The position numbers and the translations under genes are program-made. A DNA stretch of 32,617 nucleotides. Origin: Bacilli bacterium (lineage in GTDB: Bacteria; Bacillota_I; Bacilli_A; RFN20; CAG-826). Under the pieces are notes generated by a model, which searched no databases, was not told the origin of the DNA, and saw only the letters and a program-made list of their open reading frames with translations. The stretch lies in assembly GCA_017635465.1 (NCBI GenBank), contig JAGBLL010000047.1:1-32617 (forward strand), written 5' to 3'. Below are positions 8,037 to 15,981 of the stretch, in pieces. Each line of letters starts with the position of its first letter. Positions within the stretch are counted from its first letter, which is position 1.

Positions 8037-10436
8037 ATGAAAAAAGGAAATTTACTTTTGTTATCGGTGTGTTTCTTTTCTTTGTGCTTAGGGGCTTGTC
8101 AATCAAATAGTTCCAAACAACAAGAAAAGTCTATTGAAGATAGCGTGCCAGAAACAGGAAAAGCAGACCGCTCATCTTTAAAATATACTTCTTATTTAGA
8201 TAATTATAAAAAGAGTGATTGGAAAGCACATTGGATTTGGACAAATTACTGCAATGAAGATAGCTATGTCGCTTTTAGAAAAGTCTTTACATTAAAAGAA
8301 AAAGTGAACGAAGCAACTGCTTTCATATCCGCTGAATCTAAATACTTTATGTGGGTTAATGAAGAACTGGTGACAATTGATGGTTCTTTAAAGCGTGGGC
8401 CAACACCATACGACTCGTATTATGATGAAGTAAAAATCAACAATTTAAAACAAGGCAATAACATCATTACTATCTTAGTGGCCTTTAACGGTAGAAGTGG
8501 AGATAGCTCTATTAATCCACAAATCAAAGATAGTGAAGGTGATATGATCTCTCAAGCTGGTTTATTATTTGAAATGCAAGCGGGCGATACATTAGTAAAA
8601 TCAGATTCTTCTTTTAAAACAATAAGAATTGATGCTTATCGCAACAAAATAACCGGTGGCAAAGAATATGATGCTTATGATCAATCATCAATGCTTGCTG
8701 AAAGAAATGTTTTCTATGACGCTAGAAAAGAAATAGGCGATTATCGTAAATTAGACTTCGATGATTCATCTTGGGAATCCGCTAAAGCGGTGGCAAAAGC
8801 TGGTAACTTACCTTTTGGTGATTTATATAAGGCACCTACAAAACCAATTAAATTTCACGAAATTACTGATTTCAGCAACGCAAATGAATATGTTGGTAAA
8901 ACATTATCAGAAGATACAACTTTAAAGTTAAATTTACCTACAGATATTCAATTCTCTTGGTATATCGATGTTGAAGCGGAAGCAGGAAAGAAACTAGTTT
9001 TCTATACTGATTCATATAAATATAATGATGGTCTGCAATCATTTAAAGACACTTATGTCACAAAAGACGGACAACAAAGTTATGAGAATTATCCATGGAG
9101 AAGTGGCTACACATTATTTATCGATGCTCCAAAGGGTGTTAAGTTTAATAAACTTGCCTATCGCATGAGCGAATTTAATGGTGAACTGATGAAGCCATTT
9201 ACCTCTTCTGACGCTAATTTGGATACCTTATGGAAGAAAGCACAAAACACTGTTAGAGTGTGTATGAGAGACTCTTTCATGGACTGTCCAGATCGAGAAA
9301 GAGGGCCATACATGGGGGATGCTTCTAACCAAATTGATGCTGCTTTATATTGCTATGATCAAGGGGCTTTAGATCTCATTAAGAAATCAATATTAGCGTG
9401 CCTAGGGTGGGTTAAGACTGATAATGTCATTCCATCCCGTGCGCCAAGTGTCAAACCTCAAGAAATCCCTAATCAATCATTAGCCTTCCTCACCAGCGCT
9501 TATCATTATTTCGAACACACTAACGATGTTGAAACAATGACTCCCTATGTCAAAGCGGTAATTGAATATTTAAAATTATTTGAGATGCAAAATGGCCTTC
9601 CTAAATATCGTGCTGGTTCTTGGACATGGAACGATTGGGGCAGCTATATTGATAATGATTTATTACAAGCTGGATTCTATTATTACGCTTTAAGATTAAC
9701 TAAAGAATTAGTGACCCTTCTTAAGATGAACGATAACATCTCTTTCATTGATGAAAGAATGGCTTCAATGGAAGCAAAATATCATGATGCTTATTACACC
9801 CAGGATGGCTTTAAATCACCTTCATCAAATCATATTGATGATCGCGCTAATGCAATGCTCGCGCTTTCCGGTTTAGCTAAAGAAAGTGATTATGAAACAA
9901 TTATTAATGTTTTAAGCAAAACTAGAGAAGCCAGCCCATTCTGTGAAAAATATGTTTTAGAAGCCTTATGTAAGATGGGCAGAATCGACATTGCTAAAGA
10001 AAGAATGCTCCTTAGATATGATGCGATGATTAAAGATAGCAAAGATACATTATATGAAAAATTTGATATTACAGATGGTACTTTCAATCACGCTTGGACA
10101 AGTGGACCAATCTATATCATTAATCGTTACATTGCAGGTTTAAAACCAACTAAGCCAGGATTTGAAGAATATTCATTATCATTAACAAATTTATTAGATT
10201 CATTCAAATGTTCTAATTATACAGTTAAAGGTAATATTGATATTGAACTTGCTAATAAAGACGGCGTTAAGACTTTGACAATCAATAGCATTAACGCAAA
10301 AGGTGAAATTGTTATTCCTTCTAGCTTAGGAAATACCATTTCTGTTAGTGGTGGCCATTACGAAATAAAAGAAGCTAATTCTTCTAAAATAGTAACTATT
10401 AACGAGGCCAAAAAATATACGATTACAATTAAATAA
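8037..10436 (+). CDS. Lipoprotein GH78 alpha-L-rhamnosidase
   Basis: A 799-residue surface lipoprotein that should release terminal alpha-L-rhamnose. The signal peptide ends with the lipobox LGAC (Cys near residue 21). An N-terminal beta-sandwich sugar-binding part (WKAHWIW, then FRKVF, residues of about 60-180) is followed by a second sandwich and the (alpha/alpha)6 catalytic barrel. The GH78 signature DCPDRERGPYMGD (from Asp416) carries the likely general acid Glu421, and LYEKFD carries the likely general base Glu674, before the conserved FNHAWTSGP and YIAGL motifs. The ATG at 8037 is chosen over an upstream TTG at 7977 because of AGGAGA 8 bases before it and the signal peptide it starts. 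It is transcribed divergently from the GH2 gene and ends before a terminator. Confidence 0.9.
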   Translation: MKKGNLLLLSVCFFSLCLGACQSNSSKQQEKSIEDSVPETGKADRSSLKYTSYLDNYKKSDWKAHWIWTNYCNEDSYVAFRKVFTLKEKVNEATAFISAESKYFMWVNEELVTIDGSLKRGPTPYDSYYDEVKINNLKQGNNIITILVAFNGRSGDSSINPQIKDSEGDMISQAGLLFEMQAGDTLVKSDSSFKTIRIDAYRNKITGGKEYDAYDQSSMLAERNVFYDARKEIGDYRKLDFDDSSWESAKAVAKAGNLPFGDLYKAPTKPIKFHEITDFSNANEYVGKTLSEDTTLKLNLPTDIQFSWYIDVEAEAGKKLVFYTDSYKYNDGLQSFKDTYVTKDGQQSYENYPWRSGYTLFIDAPKGVKFNKLAYRMSEFNGELMKPFTSSDANLDTLWKKAQNTVRVCMRDSFMDCPDRERGPYMGDASNQIDAALYCYDQGALDLIKKSILACLGWVKTDNVIPSRAPSVKPQEIPNQSLAFLTSAYHYFEHTNDVETMTPYVKAVIEYLKLFEMQNGLPKYRAGSWTWNDWGSYIDNDLLQAGFYYYALRLTKELVTLLKMNDNISFIDERMASMEAKYHDAYYTQDGFKSPSSNHIDDRANAMLALSGLAKESDYETIINVLSKTREASPFCEKYVLEALCKMGRIDIAKERMLLRYDAMIKDSKDTLYEKFDITDGTFNHAWTSGPIYIINRYIAGLKPTKPGFEEYSLSLTNLLDSFKCSNYTVKGNIDIELANKDGVKTLTINSINAKGEIVIPSSLGNTISVSGGHYEIKEANSSKIVTINEAKKYTITIK

Positions 10437-10462
10437 AATCAATATTTGGGATTAAAGAAATT

Positions 10463-10535
10463 AAAGACTATTTATCAATTGACGCTAGTTAAAATTAAGT
10501 TTACGCGACCTAAATTGTCAAAATAGTCTTTTTTA
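10463..10535 (+). terminator. Long-loop terminator after the GH78 gene
   Basis: An 11-bp stem AAAGACTATTT/AAATAGTCTTT (10463-10473 and 10521-10531) leads into a T run. An inner CAATT/AATTG pair extends the stem past a small internal loop. The large loop is unusual for a simple terminator, so a conditional attenuator is possible. Confidence 0.65.
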
Positions 10536-10571
10536 TTAAAAATGAAGGCAACTTGAAAAAGGAGATTTTAT

Positions 10572-11207
10572 ATGAAAAATTTGAAAGCCATGGCTTTTGC
10601 GACCCTTGCGCTTGCTTCCATTACTTTAAGCGCATGCGGTGGTGCAGCAAAAGAGGCCAAAATTAAAGGCATTTATTTATCACCAGCCGAGATGTCATAT
10701 AGCAATATGCGTCCAACTTATAACTATTACTTAACATCATTCAGCCAACAAGAATTAACACTTTTCGAAAACAATACATATTGTTTAATCGTCTCAAGTA
10801 GTCAATTCTCCGCTGTTATTCTTGACGAAAACACAAATAACTTCTCTGGCAATGAAAGAGCTAACTACTTATATAAGTTCTATGGCAGTTGTTCTTCCAG
10901 CGTTAACGATATCGATGAAGATTTACTCGATGTTAAGTTAAAGAATGTTTCTAGATACGTTGCTTCTTATGATCAACAATACTGGTTAGATACTGATAAC
11001 TGGACTGAAGATATGGGCAAACAAGTCATACCACCAAAGGGTTATGACACCACAACTGGTGCGGCAATCCCAGATACAGAAGCTTCTCCATGGAGCGCTA
11101 AGCAATATCTCGATAGCAGACAATTTGCTTCTGAAGTAGAAATCCAAGTCAATGTTAAAACATGCAGCTTTGATTTCGCAAAGCTTGAATTTGTTGAAGC
11201 GAAATAA
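10572..11207 (+). CDS. Predicted lipoprotein of unknown function, upstream of the first GH3
   Basis: A 211-residue protein that I do not recognise. It has a clear lipoprotein signal (hydrophobic stretch, then LSACGG, Cys about residue 22) and a good AAGGAG ribosome binding site. The mature part is rich in Tyr, Ser and Asn, with the pattern FENNTYCLIVSSSQF and an alternating strand pattern at the C-terminus, suggesting a small beta-structured extracellular domain. Two Cys pairs may form disulfides. It ends 8 bases before the first GH3 and is probably cotranscribed with it. A second unrelated-looking lipoprotein likewise precedes the second GH3, which suggests a partner role such as glycan binding. 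That role is inference. Confidence 0.75.
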   Translation: MKNLKAMAFATLALASITLSACGGAAKEAKIKGIYLSPAEMSYSNMRPTYNYYLTSFSQQELTLFENNTYCLIVSSSQFSAVILDENTNNFSGNERANYLYKFYGSCSSSVNDIDEDLLDVKLKNVSRYVASYDQQYWLDTDNWTEDMGKQVIPPKGYDTTTGAAIPDTEASPWSAKQYLDSRQFASEVEIQVNVKTCSFDFAKLEFVEAK

Positions 11208-11215
11208 TAGATAAT

Positions 11216-14092
11216 ATGGATAAAAAGAGATTATTAGGGGGCTTAGGCGTCACAATAGTCTCTCTTTCTATAATTGCTTCGTTTGGCACAAAGCTTGCCT
11301 ACGATAGAGAGGGAGATGTCAACCTAGCCTTAAAGATTACTGCCCCAACTATTCAAGGGGATGGAAACGCACAGTATTTTAAAAGCGACTACGAAAGTAA
11401 GGAAGCGATGTATGACGCTTTAAAACAATACAATATTAAAGCACAAGTTGAAGGTACAGTTTTACTTAAAAATAAAGATAATGCTTTACCTTTAAAAGCC
11501 ACTGATAAAGTGACATTATTAGGCAAAGCTTCTACTAATCCAGTTTATCATGGTGGTAGCGGTGGCCCAATTAACTATCAAAGCAAATCCTTAGTGGACG
11601 TTATTAAAGAAGGTGGCTATTCACTTAATGAAGAAGTGAGTAACGCTGTTAAAAATGTGAAAATAGATCACGATAAATTCGGTAACATCGGCGAAGTCGA
11701 TGTCACTACCTATAATGGTGTCAGCACTAGCTTTGCTAGCTATGATGATGCAGCCATTATTGTCCTAAAAAGATTTGGTGGCGAAGAAGGTGACTTAAAC
11801 CATGGTTTACAAGACTTATGGGAAAAAGGTCCACATATTAGAGAATTAGCTCTTCACGATGAAGAAAAAGACGTTTTAAATCTCGTTAAGAATTCCTCAT
11901 TTAAAAAGAGAATTGTCATCGTCAATAGTGGTTATCCAATGGAACTAGAAGAACTCGATGAATACGATATCGACGCTGTTTTATGGATTGGTTATCCTGG
12001 TAGCTTCGGCATGTATGGTGTAAGCGATATCTTATTTGGCAAAGCCGATCCTTCTGGCCGTTTAGTGGATACCTATGCCGCTAACTCTTTAAGTAGTGCG
12101 GCAATGCAAAATGCTGGCGATTTTAAATTCGCTAACTTAACTGATTTATATAAAAGAGAATACTTAGTTTATGCCGAAGGCATTTATGTCGGATATAAAT
12201 ATTATGAAACTCGTTATAACGATTTAATTTTGAATCAACATAGCGCTGATGATGCTGTTGGTATTTATAATTCTAAAGGTGGCAAATGGAACTATGCTGA
12301 TGAAGTCACCTATTCATTTGGTGATGGCATGTCCTATGCTTCTTTCACACAACAAATTGAATCGTTCGAATGGAACAAAGGCACTCATGAAGTTACCGCT
12401 AAAGTTAAAGTTACTAATAATGGTAACGATAATTATTCTGGCAAATCAGAAGATGTTGTCCAACTCTATGTCCAACTTCCTTATGAAGCTGGTCAAGCTG
12501 AAAAAAGCGCCATTCAACTTCTTGATTTTGCCAAAACAAAAGAATTAGCCAAAGGCGAATCAGAAGAAATTACGTTAAAGTTCTCTGATTATTATTTTGC
12601 AACTTATGATCAAAATGCCATAAATGGTGAAGATGCATCTAAAAAAGGCTGCTATATATTTGATGCTGGCGATTATTATTTTGCTTTAGGCAATGGTGCT
12701 CATGATGCCTTGAATAACATTCTTGCAAAGCAAGGCAAAACAGGCATGTATGACGCTGCAAATAATCCTGTTGCAGGTGATGTAAGTAAAGTTCAAGTCG
12801 TCAATTTAGCGACTTTAGATAACAAAACTTATGCTAAATCACCATATACAGGAGAAATCGTTTCTAATTTATTTGAAGATCGTGATATCAACTCTTTCTA
12901 TGAAACTGATGTCGTCACTTATTTAACAAGAAGCGATTGGAAGACATTCCCAAAATCATATAAAAATTTAGAAGCAACGCCAGAAATCAAACATTTAATG
13001 GAAGATTCATTATATAAAAAGCCTGCTGATGCTCCAGATATCAAATCTTTCAAACAAAAAATTGATAACGGCATTAAATTTGTCGATATGAAAGATGTTG
13101 ACTTTGATGATCCAAAATGGGAAGACTTTATCGATCAATTATCAGCTGGCGAATTAGCACAAATTATTGGTGATAAAATGGCGATGGACGCCATCAAATC
13201 CATTTCTTTCCCAGCCTACAGTGGTGGTGATGGTCCTGATGGTCATCAAACAAGTAATGTTATTTATGTTAATGAAATCGTCGGTGCTTCTACATTCTCC
13301 AAAGAATCTTTAGAAAATCGTGGACGTTTCTTCGGTGAAGAATCATTATATTTAGGCTTTAAACATATTTATGGTCCAGGTGCTAATATTCATAGAACAC
13401 CATATTCAGGTAGAAACTTTGAATATTATAGTGAAGATGCAATGATGTCATTCTTGTGCGGTCAAGCCCAAGAAAAAGGCATGGTTGAAAAAGGCATTGC
13501 CGGTATGATTAAGCATTTCTGTGGCAATGACCAAGAAACTAATAGACATGGTGTGGCGACATTCTTAACTGAACAAGCATATCGTCAAGGACCATTAAAA
13601 GGCTTTGAAGGAGCTTTAACAAACGGTTCATTAGGCACAATGACAGCCTATAACAGAATCGGTTGTATTCCTACAGCCGCTGACTATCAAACAATGACCT
13701 TGGTCTTAAGAAAAGAATGGGGCTTCAAAGGCATCAATATGACTGACTCTAGTAAAGATGCTTCATCATATATGTCAACAGCCGATTGCTTATACGCTGG
13801 CACAAATCAATTTAATAATGATAAGGATAGAGTAAGCGAAGCAAGTTCCTTATTGACAAAGAGTAAAGATGGCTTTATCTGGCAAAAATTACGCGATACT
13901 GCTCATTATTACTTATATGCTATGAGCAGAAGTAACCTCATCAATGGCTTAGCCAGTGATACTGTTGTTAAGGATTTCGTTCCTTGGTGGAAACCAGCTA
14001 CAATCGTACTTGATATCTCTTTAGGCGTTATCGGTGTTGGACTACTTGCCGTATATGTCTTCCTCTCATTAAGAAAGAAGAAAGGAGAATAA
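11216..14092 (+). CDS. Domain-swapped GH3 beta-glycosidase with a membrane segment at each end
   Basis: A 958-residue enzyme in which the usual GH3 order is reversed. After an N-terminal membrane segment (residues of about 7-28) comes the alpha/beta sandwich domain (EGTVLLKNKDNALPL through LLFGKADPSGRLVDTYA type motifs, about 78-310), then the FnIII-like part (FGDGMSY, about 380-500), and last the TIM barrel (about 640-910) with HRTPYSGRNFEYYSED, KHFCGNDQE (Lys766, His767) and the nucleophile Asp844 in NMTDSS. A C-terminal helix (about 925-950) ends with RKKKGE, so the catalytic part should face outside and be held at both ends. Reversed GH3s are known in gut anaerobes such as Ruminococcus. 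Specificity (glucosidase, xylosidase, arabinosidase) is not decidable here. It has no strong ribosome binding site and is probably coupled to the lipoprotein gene 8 bases upstream. Confidence 0.88.
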   Translation: MDKKRLLGGLGVTIVSLSIIASFGTKLAYDREGDVNLALKITAPTIQGDGNAQYFKSDYESKEAMYDALKQYNIKAQVEGTVLLKNKDNALPLKATDKVTLLGKASTNPVYHGGSGGPINYQSKSLVDVIKEGGYSLNEEVSNAVKNVKIDHDKFGNIGEVDVTTYNGVSTSFASYDDAAIIVLKRFGGEEGDLNHGLQDLWEKGPHIRELALHDEEKDVLNLVKNSSFKKRIVIVNSGYPMELEELDEYDIDAVLWIGYPGSFGMYGVSDILFGKADPSGRLVDTYAANSLSSAAMQNAGDFKFANLTDLYKREYLVYAEGIYVGYKYYETRYNDLILNQHSADDAVGIYNSKGGKWNYADEVTYSFGDGMSYASFTQQIESFEWNKGTHEVTAKVKVTNNGNDNYSGKSEDVVQLYVQLPYEAGQAEKSAIQLLDFAKTKELAKGESEEITLKFSDYYFATYDQNAINGEDASKKGCYIFDAGDYYFALGNGAHDALNNILAKQGKTGMYDAANNPVAGDVSKVQVVNLATLDNKTYAKSPYTGEIVSNLFEDRDINSFYETDVVTYLTRSDWKTFPKSYKNLEATPEIKHLMEDSLYKKPADAPDIKSFKQKIDNGIKFVDMKDVDFDDPKWEDFIDQLSAGELAQIIGDKMAMDAIKSISFPAYSGGDGPDGHQTSNVIYVNEIVGASTFSKESLENRGRFFGEESLYLGFKHIYGPGANIHRTPYSGRNFEYYSEDAMMSFLCGQAQEKGMVEKGIAGMIKHFCGNDQETNRHGVATFLTEQAYRQGPLKGFEGALTNGSLGTMTAYNRIGCIPTAADYQTMTLVLRKEWGFKGINMTDSSKDASSYMSTADCLYAGTNQFNNDKDRVSEASSLLTKSKDGFIWQKLRDTAHYYLYAMSRSNLINGLASDTVVKDFVPWWKPATIVLDISLGVIGVGLLAVYVFLSLRKKKGE

Positions 14093-14096
14093 AGAT

Positions 14097-14519
14097 ATGA
14101 AACTATTTAAGAATTTCTTTAAAGATCGCTCATTAGGTTTCTTTATTGCTTTTGCAGCAGGTGTCTTAGCGGTGATCTTATCATTCGTCTATCTTATCTC
14201 TTATCTATCAATATCTGCGGGTAAAATGGATCGTGTATTCTCCATATTAACATTCTTATTTACACTCTTTGGTGGTTTAGCCATTCTCGTTGGTGAATTA
14301 TTGAGAATTGAATACGTTTCCATGGTTGGTCCAATTCTTATTGCTGTAGCGCTTGCTAAACATAGTGTGGAAGCAGCCTACCCAATCGCTGATATGGGCA
14401 CTGGTGTTGCTTTCTTTGGCGGTAACCAATTATTCGCTGTCTTATTCATCGTTTTAATTGGCATTACATTCCTCATTGCTTTAGTTTCAACATTCCTTTC
14501 TCACAATAAGCAAAAATAA
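14097..14519 (+). CDS. Small four-helix membrane protein next to GH3
   Basis: A 140-residue integral membrane protein that I do not recognise. Four hydrophobic segments are visible at about 14-36, 47-67, 75-88 and 108-134. Helix one is preceded by KNFFKDR, and the C-terminus (HNKQK) is basic, so both ends are probably cytoplasmic. The start lies 4 bases after the GH3 stop and its AAGGAG ribosome binding site overlaps the GH3 3' end, so the two are surely one transcript. A role in placing or stabilising the double-anchored GH3 is a reasonable but untested idea. A strong terminator follows. Confidence 0.75.
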   Translation: MKLFKNFFKDRSLGFFIAFAAGVLAVILSFVYLISYLSISAGKMDRVFSILTFLFTLFGGLAILVGELLRIEYVSMVGPILIAVALAKHSVEAAYPIADMGTGVAFFGGNQLFAVLFIVLIGITFLIALVSTFLSHNKQK

Positions 14520-14536
14520 ATTTGCGCAATAAATAA

Positions 14537-14582
14537 AAAAGGTTACGCGACATAGTTTGGGTCTCATGCGCGTAACCTTTTA
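14537..14582 (+). terminator. Terminator after the first GH3 operon
   Basis: A perfect 13-bp stem AAAAGGTTACGCG/CGCGTAACCTTTT (14537-14549 and 14569-14581) with a 19-base loop, ending in four T residues that are part of the stem. Confidence 0.85.
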
Positions 14583-14656
14583 ATATTCTCTCGAAAGCAC
14601 ACGCATGAAAAAACGAAAAAGAAATATATTTTGTGTGTTATTCGTATGGAGGAATT

Positions 14657-15856
14657 ATGAAAAAATTATTTACAACTCTATGCGTCTTCGCAGGCTTAGT
14701 TTTAACAGCTTGTGGTGGCGCTAACAAAGAATCAAAACCTGCGGGAGATTCAAAAGGTGGAGATTCTCAACAACAAGCCAATACAGATTCTTATCAATTC
14801 TGGGGCAAATTAGAAGAAGGTGGCAGCTTTGCTTCATTCACTGATGCCGCATTCTTATTAAACCTTGATGTGCAAGGTAAAACAACATTAGATAAGTATA
14901 ACTTTGCTTCTTATGATGCTTCTCCAGCTGCTTCTAATAAGAGCTACATTGCTTCTTATATGTCTGGCACATGGAAAGCAGTGAAAAAAGAAGGTGTTGA
15001 TGCTTTACAAATCAAATTAGCCTTTGTCGAAGATGATGGCTCAGAAAAAGATTCTGCCACATATTACGCTTATGAATCTGATGGCGTCTATAGTGTTGAT
15101 CTCACAGTTGCTTTAGTTAAAGGTCAAAGTTTCACTAGAACCGTGTCAATGACAGGCCAAAAAGGTCAAAAATACGCTGATGCTGATGCATTCATCCAAG
15201 CCTACAAGAAAGAATTTGTTGAACCAGAAAGCGTCGTTAAAGTTAGCTCCAAAGCCAATGATGGTGTTGCTTATTTCCAAAAAGATGGCAAAGTCTTAGT
15301 CTACGTTGGCACAAATAATGTCGCTAATGGCACATATGAAAAAACAGCTACATCATTAAAAATTACTCTCGATGGTAAAGAAGTCGAAGTCAAATTATCT
15401 CAAACTGGTGCTACATTCACTTATGTCTACGACTTAGCGGGCTATCAAACAATTGATTTAGTCTTCGAAATGCCAATCGCTGACTTCGGAAAATTACCTG
15501 CCACTCAACAAGGCGGACAACAAGGCGGACAACAAGGCGGACAACAAGCAGAAGGCGTTCTTCTTGAATTAAAAGATGAAGCCAATAACGCAGTCTTAAC
15601 ATTCAATAGTGACAAAACATATAAGATTAATATGGCTTTTGGTACTTATGGTAGCTTTGATGTTCAAAAAGGTACATGGGCATTCGCTAACTATACTGTT
15701 ACTTTAACTCCAGAAAGTGGTGCAGCTTATTCTTCCACTGTTAAAGAAGGCAAGTTCGTTATCGAAACACATATCACATGGGGCGGTGGCCAAGTTGATA
15801 AAGACGTTCACTTTGAAGATGCTCAAACAGTAATCGGCAAATTCATGGCTAATTAA
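14657..15856 (+). CDS. Predicted beta-rich lipoprotein with Gln-Gly linker, upstream of the second GH3
   Basis: A 399-residue protein that I do not recognise. The ATG at 14657 follows GGAGGAA and starts a lipoprotein signal (LTACGG, Cys about residue 17); an ATG at 14633 is too far upstream. The mature part seems to hold two or three similar beta-structured modules, each with an FxxDGK or FNSDKTY strand, a SGTW/KGTW/NGTY turn and closing strands, resembling lipocalin-like repeats. The last module (about 300-399) is joined by a QQGG-repeat linker. Glycan or small-molecule binding at the cell surface would suit the neighbours but is not shown. A terminator separates it from the second GH3. Confidence 0.78.
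   Translation: MKKLFTTLCVFAGLVLTACGGANKESKPAGDSKGGDSQQQANTDSYQFWGKLEEGGSFASFTDAAFLLNLDVQGKTTLDKYNFASYDASPAASNKSYIASYMSGTWKAVKKEGVDALQIKLAFVEDDGSEKDSATYYAYESDGVYSVDLTVALVKGQSFTRTVSMTGQKGQKYADADAFIQAYKKEFVEPESVVKVSSKANDGVAYFQKDGKVLVYVGTNNVANGTYEKTATSLKITLDGKEVEVKLSQTGATFTYVYDLAGYQTIDLVFEMPIADFGKLPATQQGGQQGGQQGGQQAEGVLLELKDEANNAVLTFNSDKTYKINMAFGTYGSFDVQKGTWAFANYTVTLTPESGAAYSSTVKEGKFVIETHITWGGGQVDKDVHFEDAQTVIGKFMAN
15506..15547 (+). repeat. 12-base in-frame tandem repeat (QQGG linker)
   Basis: CAACAAGGCGGA is repeated three times without mismatch (15506-15541), plus a half unit CAACAA. It encodes (QQGG)3QQ between two domains of the lipoprotein. Perfect DNA repeats suggest recent slippage and strain-to-strain length differences. 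Confidence 0.95.
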
Positions 15857-15870
15857 ATTGAATAACTAAT

Positions 15871-15898
15871 AAAGGGAGCAAATGCTCCCTTTTCTTTA
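15871..15898 (+). terminator. Terminator after the QQGG lipoprotein
   Basis: A perfect 9-bp stem AAAGGGAGC/GCTCCCTTT (15871-15879, 15884-15892) with a 4-base loop and a following TTTCTTT run. Confidence 0.92.
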
Positions 15899-15981
15899 TG
15901 CTGTGATATTGCAAGATTACGCTATTTATATTGGTGTAAAAAACAAAGTTTTTAATAATAAGAACAATCGGAGGCTTATTT

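Noticed and set aside
7980-10519. Shared 11-mer CCTAAATTGTC at 7980-7990 and 10509-10519 as a regulatory site
   Set aside because: One copy lies in a promoter region and the other within a terminator loop, with no symmetry or common position; chance is not excluded, so it is not listed as a feature.
15506-15547. CRISPR-like repeat
   Set aside because: The repeats are 12 bases, adjacent without spacers and in frame within a lipoprotein gene.
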